Below are positions 1 through 6,090 of a DNA stretch of 9,379 bases, piece by piece. Made by a program: the position numbers and the translations under genes. The stretch is from Clostridiales bacterium (GTDB taxonomy: Bacteria; Bacillota; Clostridia; Peptostreptococcales; Anaerovoracaceae). The notes beneath the pieces are model-generated. The model ran no database searches. It was not told the origin of the DNA and was given only the letters and a program-made list of their open reading frames with translations. How positions within the stretch are numbered: the first letter of the stretch is position 1; each line of letters starts with the position of its first letter. The stretch lies in contig WQWG01000020.1 of NCBI GenBank assembly GCA_009785435.1, forward strand, positions 1 through 9,379, written 5' to 3'.

Positions 1-1
1 G

Positions 2-856
2 AATTTGGAAAGTTTAAGGGTGGTAATGAACAGCAGAGTCAGTGATTTATCACCGCTATCGGAACTCACGAATTTGAGAAGTTTGACCTTGAGCTTTACT
101 CAAATCAGTGACTTGACACCGCTATCGGGACTGACGAATTTGATAGAGTTAGAATTAGTTGGCAACCAAATCAATGACGTATCGCCGTTATTAAATCTCA
201 CAAACTTGGAAAGGTTAGTGTTGGCAATGAATCAAATCAGTGATTTATCGCCGCTTTCGGAACTCACGAACTTGACCTATTTAGATTTGACCCGTAATCA
301 AATCAGTGACTTGTCGCCGCTTGCAGAGCTCACGGATTTGACCACCCTATACTTAGAGAGTAACCAAATTAGCGACTTGGCATCGCTTCCGGAACTCGTC
401 AACTTGAGTTCTTTAAATTTGAGATTTAATGAAATCAGCGACTTATCGCGGCTATCGGAACTCACGAATTTGAGAAGTTTGGACTTGGGTTTGAATCAAA
501 TCAGCGATTTAACACCGCTATCAGAACTCACGGATTTGACCACCCTATACTTGTGGAATAACCAAATTAGTGACTTGGCATCGCTTCCGGAACTCCCCAA
601 CTTGAGTTCTTTAAGTTTGGGCTATAACCAAATTAGCGACTTGGCATCGCTTCCGGAACTCGTCAACTTGAGTTCTTTAAATTTGAGCTTTAATGAAATC
701 AGCGACGTGTCGCCATTAGCGGAACTTAAGATGTTAGAAAATCTCCGCTTGGATTCCAATCAAATCAGTGATTTGTCGCCACTGGCGGAACTAACAAGCT
801 TAGAGTTGCTTGCAGTGAGAAACAATCCCATTACAGATTGGTCGCCGGTAGAGCAT
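2..856 (+). repeat. Tandem 66-bp coding repeats of the LRR array
   Basis: Each 22-residue LRR unit is a 66-bp DNA unit, giving about 13 units in tandem. Some copies are nearly identical at DNA level. Bases 361-442 match 625-706 with a single difference (424 A versus 688 C), an offset of 264 bp or exactly four units. Long identity is also seen between about 328-398 and 526-596 (offset three units) and between 55-84 and 451-480 (offset six units). This pattern indicates recent duplication or gene conversion inside the array, and the number of units is likely to vary between strains. Confidence 0.9.
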
Positions 857-883
857 GTGCGAGATGTTGAAGGCAGGCCATGA
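2..883 (+). CDS. Leucine-rich-repeat protein, 3' part (5' end outside window)
   Basis: The reading frame is open from the first bases. An Asn codon at 2-4 continues the repeat pattern upstream of the first possible start (TTG at 5), so the gene is truncated by the window edge. The visible 293 or so residues are almost entirely 22-residue leucine-rich repeats of the SDS22/internalin type (LxxLxxLxLxxNxI, then SDLSPL). There is one incomplete unit, eleven full units and a last unit ending in DWSPVEH, followed by a short tail VRDVEGRP. LRRs of this class form curved solenoids used for protein binding; the partner cannot be read from the sequence. No LPXTG motif, transmembrane segment or extra domain follows the repeats. 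Any signal peptide would be upstream and unseen. The gene looks more AT-rich than its neighbours and favours ttg/tta leucine codons, which fits an accessory gene. Identity as an LRR protein is secure; cellular location and function are unknown. Confidence 0.9.
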   Translation, partial: NLESLRVVMNSRVSDLSPLSELTNLRSLTLSFTQISDLTPLSGLTNLIELELVGNQINDVSPLLNLTNLERLVLAMNQISDLSPLSELTNLTYLDLTRNQISDLSPLAELTDLTTLYLESNQISDLASLPELVNLSSLNLRFNEISDLSRLSELTNLRSLDLGLNQISDLTPLSELTDLTTLYLWNNQISDLASLPELPNLSSLSLGYNQISDLASLPELVNLSSLNLSFNEISDVSPLAELKMLENLRLDSNQISDLSPLAELTSLELLAVRNNPITDWSPVEHVRDVEGRP

Positions 884-943
884 CGAGATAAACAAAAGGT
901 AGGATGGCGAATTGCCACAACATGAATCAAAAAACAAATCCGG

Positions 944-950
944 AAAAGGA
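944..950 (+). promoter_or_regulatory. Ribosome binding site of thyA
   Basis: AAAAGGA lies 8 bases before the ATG at 959. It decides against the ATG at 954, which meets a TGA stop after two codons. The 75-base gap between the LRR gene and thyA otherwise contains a short inverted repeat (905-917) and no promoter I would defend. Confidence 0.7.
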
Positions 951-958
951 AAAATGAT

Positions 959-1789
959 ATGAACAAAGCAGACAATCTGTTTATCACAATGTGCAAAAAA
1001 ATACTCGACGAAGGCTATTCGTCAGAGGGTCAAACGGTCAGAGCCAAATGGCCTGACGGAACACCCGCCCACACGATCAAAGCGTTTGGCGTTGTCAACC
1101 GGTACGACCTTTCGGACGAGTTTCCGATATTGACGCTCAGGCCGACGGCAATCAAATCCGCGGTCGATGAGCTGCTTTGGATATGGCAGAAAAAATCAAA
1201 CAACATCAACGACCTCGCAAGCGGCATTTGGGACGAATGGGCAGACGCCAACGGTTCCATCGGAAAAGCGTACGGCTATCAACTCGCGCAGAAATATCAA
1301 TTCGCGCAAGGCGAGATGGATCAAGTGGACAATGTGATCTGGCAGCTCAAACATACGCCGTATTCGCGCCGCATCATGACGAATATATACAACTTCAACG
1401 ATCTGCATGAGATGAACCTTGAGCCATGCGCGTACAGCATGACGTTCAATGTGACAGGAAAAAAGCTCAATGCAATTTTAAATCAGAGGTCACAGGACGT
1501 ACTGGCGGCAAACAACTGGAACGTCGTGCAGTATTCCGTATTGGTTCATATGATGGCGCAGGTTTCAGGGTTTGAAGCGGGCGAACTCGTTCATGTCATT
1601 GCGGATGCCCACATCTATGACCGGCATGTTCCGATCATTCGGGAACTCATAGAACGTCCGTCATACCCTGCCCCAACGTTCAGCTTAAACCCGAACATCA
1701 AAGACTTCTATGACTTTACAGTGGAAGACCTATTCATAGACGGATATCAAAAGAATGCGCAAATAAAGGAGATACCAATTGCAATATAA
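959..1789 (+). CDS. thyA: Thymidylate synthase ThyA
   Basis: Thymidylate synthase methylates dUMP to dTMP with 5,10-methylene-tetrahydrofolate as carbon donor and reductant, releasing dihydrofolate; it acts in the cytoplasm. The 276-residue protein is full length. The catalytic cysteine is Cys157 in EPCAYSM. The paired arginines for dUMP phosphate are Arg137-Arg138 in YSRR. The dUMP-binding segment is Gln176-Arg177-Ser178 with Asp180. Asn188 aligns with E. coli Asn177, and His218/Tyr220 in DAHIYDRH align with E. coli His207/Tyr209. The usual LGxPFN stretch reads AANNWN here. The segments WIWQKKSN, DQVD and KDFYDF resemble the phage phi3T/B. subtilis ThyA branch more than the E. coli one. The ATG at 959 is preceded by AAAAGGA. 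The last codons overlap the possible upstream TTG start of folA, so the two genes that interconvert dihydrofolate are linked in one transcript. Confidence 0.97.
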   Translation: MNKADNLFITMCKKILDEGYSSEGQTVRAKWPDGTPAHTIKAFGVVNRYDLSDEFPILTLRPTAIKSAVDELLWIWQKKSNNINDLASGIWDEWADANGSIGKAYGYQLAQKYQFAQGEMDQVDNVIWQLKHTPYSRRIMTNIYNFNDLHEMNLEPCAYSMTFNVTGKKLNAILNQRSQDVLAANNWNVVQYSVLVHMMAQVSGFEAGELVHVIADAHIYDRHVPIIRELIERPSYPAPTFSLNPNIKDFYDFTVEDLFIDGYQKNAQIKEIPIAI

Positions 1790-1794
1790 AGGGA
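1765..1794 (+). promoter_or_regulatory. Two alternative ribosome binding sites for folA
   Basis: AAAGGAG (1765-1771) lies 7 bases before an in-frame TTG at 1779. AAAGGGA (1788-1794) lies 5 bases before the ATG at 1800. Both are good sites, so the folA start is not settled by sequence alone. Family alignment favours the ATG, since dihydrofolate reductases begin a few residues before the VDxNWGIG strand. Confidence 0.6.
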
Positions 1795-1799
1795 AAAAG

Positions 1800-2285
1800 A
1801 TGAACGCGATCGTGGTTGTTGACCAAAATTGGGGGATTGGATGCAGCGGACAGCTGCTTGTCCACTTGCCCGGCGATCTCAAATATTTTAAAGAAAAAAC
1901 ACTTGGCAATACGATCATACTCGGCAGAGAAACGTTTGACAGCATGGGGGGCAGGCTTCTGCCCGGCAGGAAAACCATCATTTTGTCACGAAATACGGAC
2001 TTTGCACCGGGTTGCCCGGTGCTTCACTCTCTCGATGAGGCGCTTGAATACGTGGAAGACAATCCAAATGAAACCATATTCGTCGCGGGCGGAGAGTCCA
2101 TCTATCGACTGTTCCTGCCGTATTGCGATGCATTTTTTGTTACAAAAATACTGAAAGCGTTTGATGCCGACAGGCATTTCCCAAACCTTGACGCAAGTCC
2201 GGATGAATTTGTGATCAATTGGTCAAGCGATATTATGGAGGAAAATTCAGTGAACTATCAATTCTTTGAATATATCAGGAAATGA
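1800..2285 (+). CDS. folA: Dihydrofolate reductase
   Basis: Dihydrofolate reductase uses NADPH to reduce dihydrofolate to tetrahydrofolate and is the target of trimethoprim. It restores the cofactor oxidised by ThyA, encoded just upstream. The 161-residue product from the ATG matches the usual bacterial size. Visible family features are VDQNWGIG near residues 7-14 with Trp11, the active-site acid Asp26 in LPGDLKYF, the NADPH-binding ILGRETFDSMG around 40-50, Arg57 in PGRKTIILSR (folate glutamate contact), and the Gly97-Gly98 turn in FVAGGESIY. A TTG at 1779 would add seven residues (MQYKGKK) and overlap the thyA end by 11 bases. The ATG at 1800 starts 10 bases after the thyA stop. The stop TGA overlaps the ATG of the next gene. 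Confidence 0.96.
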   Translation: MNAIVVVDQNWGIGCSGQLLVHLPGDLKYFKEKTLGNTIILGRETFDSMGGRLLPGRKTIILSRNTDFAPGCPVLHSLDEALEYVEDNPNETIFVAGGESIYRLFLPYCDAFFVTKILKAFDADRHFPNLDASPDEFVINWSSDIMEENSVNYQFFEYIRK

Positions 2286-3010
2286 GCAACACCATCATCG
2301 GCAGGAATCCTGTCATTGAAGCCCTGAAAGCGGACAGAGAAATCGAAAAGCTCCATATATGCAAGGGTACCGAAGGTTCAATCAAGAAAATAACAGCGAT
2401 GGCGCGAGACAAAGGCATTCCGGTTTACTTCGAAGAGAAACTCATTTTTGATAAGCTGGCGACCGGAAACCATCAAGGTGTCGTTGCGATTGTTTCGGCG
2501 CATCGTTACTGTGACGTGGAAGACATCCTGCAACTGGCGGAACAGCGCGGCGAAGACCCGTTCGTTGTGATTCTCGATGGCGTAGAAGATCCGCACAACT
2601 TAGGCGCCATCATCCGAACTGCCGAGGCCGCAGGCGCTCACGGCGTTGTGATCCCCAAAAGAAGAGCCGTGGGCATTACAGAAACAGCAGTGAAAGCATC
2701 CGCAGGGGCTTCGGAATACATGCTGTGCGCAAGGGTTTCAAACATCGCACAGACGATCGATCAACTGAAAAACAAGGGGCTTTGGATCGGAGCGGCCGAT
2801 CAGGGTGGCGAGCTTTACTACAACGCAAACTTAAAAGGGGCGATCGGGCTTGTGATCGGAGGCGAAGGCTCCGGAGTCGGCAAGCTCGTCAGAGAAAAAT
2901 GTGACTTTGTGGTGTCAATCGCGATGAAAGGCAAAATCAATTCGTTGAATGCATCAAATGCAGCGGCGATTTTGTTGTATGAAGTACAAAGGCAAAGGGA
3001 TGGAAGATAA
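2282..3010 (+). CDS. rlmB: 23S rRNA 2'-O-methyltransferase, RlmB/TrmH (SpoU) family
   Basis: A SpoU-class methyltransferase with a trefoil-knot fold that uses S-adenosylmethionine. RlmB methylates the ribose of a conserved guanosine in the peptidyl-transferase region of 23S rRNA. The 242-residue protein has an N-terminal substrate-binding domain (IIGRNPVIEAL, residues 5-15, through about 75). The three SpoU motifs follow: motif 1 DPHNLGAIIRTAEAAG (Asn106, Arg112), motif 2 LVIGGEGSGVG (Glu195), and motif 3 SLNASNAAAILLYE (residues 221-234; Ser221, Asn223). Motif 3 of the family more often reads SLNVSVA, so the SNAA variant is a small departure. The ATG overlaps the folA TGA as ATGA, and only a weak AGGA directly precedes it, suggesting translational coupling. 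Presence next to sigH supports RlmB over other TrmH paralogues; the exact rRNA target is inferred from family. Confidence 0.92.
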   Translation: MSNTIIGRNPVIEALKADREIEKLHICKGTEGSIKKITAMARDKGIPVYFEEKLIFDKLATGNHQGVVAIVSAHRYCDVEDILQLAEQRGEDPFVVILDGVEDPHNLGAIIRTAEAAGAHGVVIPKRRAVGITETAVKASAGASEYMLCARVSNIAQTIDQLKNKGLWIGAADQGGELYYNANLKGAIGLVIGGEGSGVGKLVREKCDFVVSIAMKGKINSLNASNAAAILLYEVQRQRDGR

Positions 3011-3608
3011 ATACGCGCAAATTGCCGACGAGCTACTGGTCAAGGAAGCGCAGCAAGGCAACGCGGATGCGGAAGAATACTTGATCCGAAAATACAAAAA
3101 TGTAGTCAGGGGCAAAGCTCACGTCTACTTTATTGTTGGAGCCGATACAGAAGACATCGTGCAAGAGGGAATGATCGGAATCTTTAAAGCGATCAAAGGC
3201 TACAACGAAGAAAAACAAGCGTCGTTTTACACATTTGCGGAAATTTGCATCAACAGGCAGATATTAAGTGCGATCAAAGCAGCGCAGCGGCAAAAACATG
3301 CGCCGCTCAACAACTCCCTCTCGTTTAGCGACCCGATCTCCGACCAGCAAGACCAGACCCTAGAAGACACATTGCTGTCCGATAATTATGGTGATCCGGA
3401 AGCCCTGTATATCTTCAAAGAAGATATGAATTACCTTGAAGAAAGCAGTCCTTTCAGCGATATGGAACTCAAAGTCTGGAACGAATACATGAAAGGCCAT
3501 AACTACAATGAAATCGCGCAACTATTTGGCAAAACGCCGAAATCGATAGACAATGCGATCCAACGTACAAAACGTAAACTGGAAGAATATCTGGGCGTTG
3601 GAAAATAA
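3000..3608 (+). CDS. sigH: RNA polymerase sporulation/stationary-phase sigma factor SigH
   Basis: A sigma-70 family factor of 202 residues closely resembling B. subtilis SigH, which directs early sporulation and stationary-phase genes. The region 2 core is strongly conserved: LIRKYKNVVRGKAHVYF (28-44), then GADTEDIVQEGMIGIFKAI (47-65), then TFAEICINRQI (78-88) and RQKHAPLN (97-104). Region 4 contains the helix-turn-helix around 168-194 (YNEIAQLFGKTPKSIDNAI, then QRTKRKLEEYL). The linker between them is less conserved, as is usual. An in-frame ATG at 2949 would add 17 residues unlike any SigH N-terminus. The ATG at 3000 has AAAGG 7 bases upstream and matches the family start. It lies inside the 3' end of rlmB, an 11-base overlap, so expression is probably coupled. 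The usual yacP (NYN nuclease) gene between rlmB and sigH is absent. Confidence 0.95.
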   Translation: MEDKYAQIADELLVKEAQQGNADAEEYLIRKYKNVVRGKAHVYFIVGADTEDIVQEGMIGIFKAIKGYNEEKQASFYTFAEICINRQILSAIKAAQRQKHAPLNNSLSFSDPISDQQDQTLEDTLLSDNYGDPEALYIFKEDMNYLEESSPFSDMELKVWNEYMKGHNYNEIAQLFGKTPKSIDNAIQRTKRKLEEYLGVGK

Positions 3609-3654
3609 CCCGTTCAATGTCATTTTTTTAACGATATTTTCATAAAAATTGATG

Positions 3655-3683
3655 TAGACAATGCAAATTTTTTAGAGTATATT
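3655..3683 (+). promoter_or_regulatory. Predicted sigma-A-type promoter of the V-ATPase operon
   Basis: TAGACA (3655-3660) and TATATT (3678-3683) are each one mismatch from the -35 and -10 consensus and are separated by exactly 17 bases in an AT-rich stretch. Transcription would begin near 3690, leaving a leader of about 110 bases before the GTG at 3800. There is no convincing GC-rich terminator hairpin between the sigH stop and this promoter, so read-through from sigH is also possible. Confidence 0.6.
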
Positions 3684-3696
3684 AAAGTATGAATTA

Positions 3697-3736
3697 AAAC
3701 AAGACATTGTTTAAATTGTAACAATAGGCGTTGTTT
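3697..3736 (+). promoter_or_regulatory. Cluster of alternating AACAA/TTGTT half-sites (possible operator)
   Basis: Four half-sites alternate in orientation just after the predicted transcription start: AACAA at 3698-3702, TTGTT at 3707-3711, AACAA at 3720-3724 and TTGTT at 3731-3735. The first two form a perfect inverted repeat, AAACAA-gaca-TTGTTT (3697-3712). ATTGT-A-ACAAT (3715-3725) is a second perfect inverted repeat. Successive like half-sites are 22-24 bases apart, about two helical turns. The position suits a repressor site, or alternative RNA hairpins in the leader. I recognise no named regulator. Confidence 0.35.
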
Positions 3737-3737
3737 T

Positions 3738-3751
3738 GTATACATGCATAC
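3738..3751 (+). promoter_or_regulatory. Imperfect palindrome in the V-ATPase leader
   Basis: GTATACATGCATAC is a 14-base near-palindrome centred on CATG, in which ten of fourteen bases (five of seven pairs) or more match their reverse complement. It lies between the half-site cluster and the ribosome binding site of the first ATPase gene. It may be a protein-binding site or chance in AT-rich DNA. Confidence 0.2.
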
Positions 3752-3785
3752 AGAGAAATATAGATGGAAGTATATTTACAATTTG

Positions 3786-3791
3786 GGAGGT
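3786..3791 (+). promoter_or_regulatory. Ribosome binding site of the first V-ATPase gene
   Basis: GGAGGT ends 8 bases before the GTG at 3800. An in-frame ATG at 3806 would be 14 bases away, which is too far, so GTG is the preferred start. Confidence 0.75.
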
Positions 3792-3799
3792 AGAAAAGA

Positions 3800-4111
3800 G
3801 TGTCAATGGAGTACTTAAAAAAAATACTGGAACAAGAGGAATATGCTGATAAAATGAAGCGTGACGCGCTTGCGGAATCAAAGAAGATCGTCAGCGCGGC
3901 AACGGATGAAGCGACAGCTCTGATTGAAAGAGCAAGGCTGGAAGCAGATGATTCATATAAGAAAACGCTTGCAAACGCAAACGAAGAAGCCATGGGCGAT
4001 TATGACAAAACGATCCAGACCGCTCATTGGGAGTGCGATATGCTTCTTGGCGCGGCAGACAAGAATTTAGACAAAGCCATTTCGGTCATTGTTGGGAAGG
4101 TCGTGAACTAA
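3800..4111 (+). CDS. ntpF: V-type ATPase small peripheral-stalk subunit (NtpF-like, subunit G/H)
   Basis: This 103-residue protein is almost wholly charged and alanine-rich helix (residues 4-80, for example EQEEYADKMKRDALAESKK), with no membrane segment. That fits the long coiled-coil partner of subunit E in the peripheral stalk of A/V-type ATPases, called NtpF in E. hirae, subunit H in archaeal nomenclature and G in eukaryotes. The stalk holds the A3B3 head still while the central shaft turns. Identification rests mainly on its place as first gene before subunit I, exactly as in the ntp operon, because such coiled coils carry little sequence signature. The GTG start with GGAGGT 8 bases upstream is preferred; the product begins MSMEYLKK. 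The stop TAA shares one base with the ATG of the next gene (TAATG). Confidence 0.85.
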   Translation: MSMEYLKKILEQEEYADKMKRDALAESKKIVSAATDEATALIERARLEADDSYKKTLANANEEAMGDYDKTIQTAHWECDMLLGAADKNLDKAISVIVGKVVN

Positions 4112-6090
4112 TGGCCGTTGTTAAAATGAACAAGTTTACGATCATCGGAATCGATGATGCGGCAGAATCCTTCATGGCAGAACTGATGGAACTGGGCGTA
4201 ACCGAACTCTCCGGTCAAGAGTCCAAATTGCACGATGAAGAATGGGCACCGCTTGCATTGAATCGAAGACGCGACTTAGAAATTGCGGAGATCGAAAGTA
4301 AATTAAACGTGATTGACAATGTACTGAAAACACTCGGTACATATGATACATCGAAAAAGCCTCTCTTCAGCGCGAGAAGAGCCGTGTCAAAAAGTACGTT
4401 TGTTCAAACCATACAAAAAGATGAGCAAGCAATAGAAGAAGACATCAACATCATCCTTGACCTGTCCAACAGGATCAAGGAACTGCAAAATACGCGCAAC
4501 AAAATTGAAACGGCAGTGATTGGCCTTGAGCCTTGGGCAACATACCAAGTTCCGCTTGAGGTTCCGGAAACAAAATATACATACGTGTCGATGGGCGTTG
4601 TTCCGCCAAGGGTTGACATCGGCCAGATGAAAAACGCGCTCGAAGAAGTAACGAATCAGGTGGAGCTTGCGCTTGTTTCCGCTGATCCGGAGCAACAATA
4701 CATATCGCTCATTTACATGAAAGAGGCGGATGAAGAGATTCATGGCGTATTGAAGCAGTACGGTTTCAATAAAATGTCTTTTAAAGGCTTAACCGGAAGC
4801 GCGGCAGAAAACATTGCCCGATATCGATCCGAAATGATCGAAATTTCAAAAAAGATCACAGAAGTGGAACAAGGCTTTGCCGATATGGTCGTGCGTAAAG
4901 ATGCCATTGAGCTGTTTTATGATTATCTCGTGACCACTCAAGATAAGGCAAAGGCATTGGACGGCATGCTTGCCACGAATCGAACGTTCTATATAGACGG
5001 TTGGATTCCGGCAGAAGCGTCGGAAAATTTGGAGACGCTGTTAAAACAATACGGTTGTTACTATGAAATTATTGCGCCTGAAAAAGGAGAAGAAACACCG
5101 GTATTGCTTAAAAACAATAAACTGATCACTCCGATCGAAACCATCACCGAACTTTACGATTTGCCCAACTCGCGGGAACTGGATCCTACGCCTGTTTTCA
5201 GCTTTTTCTATGTCTGCTTCTTCGGAATTATGTTCGCCGACATGGGCTACGGAATTATATTGGCGCTTCTGAGTTTTGCGGCAGTGATGTCAGGCAAATT
5301 GGAAGGCAACATGTACAAGTTCATCAAACAACTCGGATATTGCGGCGTGTCCACATTCATCTGGGGTGCCATTTTCGGAAGCTTTTTCGGCAATTTGATC
5401 CCTGTGGTGGCTGAAAACTTCTTTGGAAGAACCGTAACGATCACTCCGCTATGGATCGATCCTGTTCAAGACTCAATGACCATGTTGATATTCGCATGTC
5501 TTTGCGGTGTCGTTCATATCTTTGTCGCGCTGGGCGTAAAAGCATATGCGCATCTCAGAGAAGGCAGGGTGCTGGATGCGATCAACGACAGTGTGGTCTG
5601 GTATGCGCTTCTCATCGGCTTGGGACTTTTGATCGCGGGCGACATGCTCTTTGACGGCGCAAGCCAAATCGGGCAGTGGCTGAGCATCACGGGCGTTGCC
5701 GGCGTACTGATTCTGCCGATTTTCATGGGGAAAGGCATCAATCGATTGTTGGGGCTTTGGAACCTGTACGGAATCACAAGATACTTGTCCGATATATTGT
5801 CTTATGCGCGTTTGCTTGCGTTATGCCTTGCGGGCAGCGTTATCGCGCAAGTTTTTAATACGATCGCGTCCATGCCGGGAAGTGGCGTCATCGGTGTCAT
5901 TTGCTTTATTGTGATCGTATTGTTTGCTCACGTATTCAACTTTTTGGTCAGTGCGCTCGGTTCCTTTGTGCACTCCATTCGTTTGCAATACGTTGAGTTT
6001 TTCAGCAAGTTTTATGAAGGCGGCGGGATACCCTTTAAGCCTTTTATGAATCATACAAAATATGTGAAAATAGTCAAGGAGGAAAATTAA
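4111..6090 (+). CDS. ntpI: V-type ATPase subunit I (membrane stator, subunit a)
   Basis: Subunit I is the static membrane part that provides the half-channels for ions entering and leaving the rotating K ring. At 659 residues the protein has the normal length. Residues 1 to about 350 form the cytoplasmic domain with long helical coiled-coil stretches (55-75, 100-135, 235-265). Residues from about 361 to 622 hold seven or eight membrane helices. Key features are FADMGYG (375-381), the essential arginine Arg567 in DILSYARLLAL that faces the carboxylate of the K ring, and a second conserved arginine Arg624 in HSIRLQYVEFF. The C-terminal EGGGIPFKPF is also typical. An upstream in-frame start exists at 4027 inside the previous gene, but the ATG at 4111 fits the family N-terminus (MNKFTIIGID) and has GGGAAGG 10 bases before it. 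Confidence 0.97.
   Translation: MAVVKMNKFTIIGIDDAAESFMAELMELGVTELSGQESKLHDEEWAPLALNRRRDLEIAEIESKLNVIDNVLKTLGTYDTSKKPLFSARRAVSKSTFVQTIQKDEQAIEEDINIILDLSNRIKELQNTRNKIETAVIGLEPWATYQVPLEVPETKYTYVSMGVVPPRVDIGQMKNALEEVTNQVELALVSADPEQQYISLIYMKEADEEIHGVLKQYGFNKMSFKGLTGSAAENIARYRSEMIEISKKITEVEQGFADMVVRKDAIELFYDYLVTTQDKAKALDGMLATNRTFYIDGWIPAEASENLETLLKQYGCYYEIIAPEKGEETPVLLKNNKLITPIETITELYDLPNSRELDPTPVFSFFYVCFFGIMFADMGYGIILALLSFAAVMSGKLEGNMYKFIKQLGYCGVSTFIWGAIFGSFFGNLIPVVAENFFGRTVTITPLWIDPVQDSMTMLIFACLCGVVHIFVALGVKAYAHLREGRVLDAINDSVVWYALLIGLGLLIAGDMLFDGASQIGQWLSITGVAGVLILPIFMGKGINRLLGLWNLYGITRYLSDILSYARLLALCLAGSVIAQVFNTIASMPGSGVIGVICFIVIVLFAHVFNFLVSALGSFVHSIRLQYVEFFSKFYEGGGIPFKPFMNHTKYVKIVKEEN
6076..6082 (+). 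promoter_or_regulatory. Strong ribosome binding site of ntpK
   Basis: AAGGAGG, a full match to the Shine-Dalgarno core, ends 8 bases before the ATG at 6091 and lies within the last codons of ntpI. Strong initiation here would suit a ring subunit needed in many copies per enzyme. Confidence 0.8.

Noticed and set aside
905..917. Inverted repeat TGGC-gaatt-GCCA between the LRR gene and thyA as a terminator
   Set aside because: The stem is only four base pairs and no run of T follows, so it is too weak for an intrinsic terminator.
912..940. TTGCCA as a -35 box of a thyA promoter
   Set aside because: No acceptable -10 box lies 16-18 bases downstream; the best candidate matches only three of six positions.
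3635..3655. AT-rich hairpin (ATTTT-cat-AAAAT) after sigH as a terminator
   Set aside because: It has no GC in the stem and no following T tract, so it would not be a stable intrinsic terminator.
3716..3744. Second promoter TTGTAA-17-TATACA before ntpF
   Set aside because: Both boxes match consensus at only four of six positions, and the upstream TAGACA-17-TATATT pair is clearly better.
3744..3818. A 24-codon upstream reading frame in the V-ATPase leader overlapping the ntpF start
   Set aside because: It has no ribosome binding site and a composition typical of chance in AT-rich leader DNA.
4027..4110. Upstream in-frame extension of ntpI beginning inside ntpF
   Set aside because: The extra 28 residues are out-of-frame reading of ntpF and unlike the family N-terminus; the ATG at 4111 has its own ribosome binding site.
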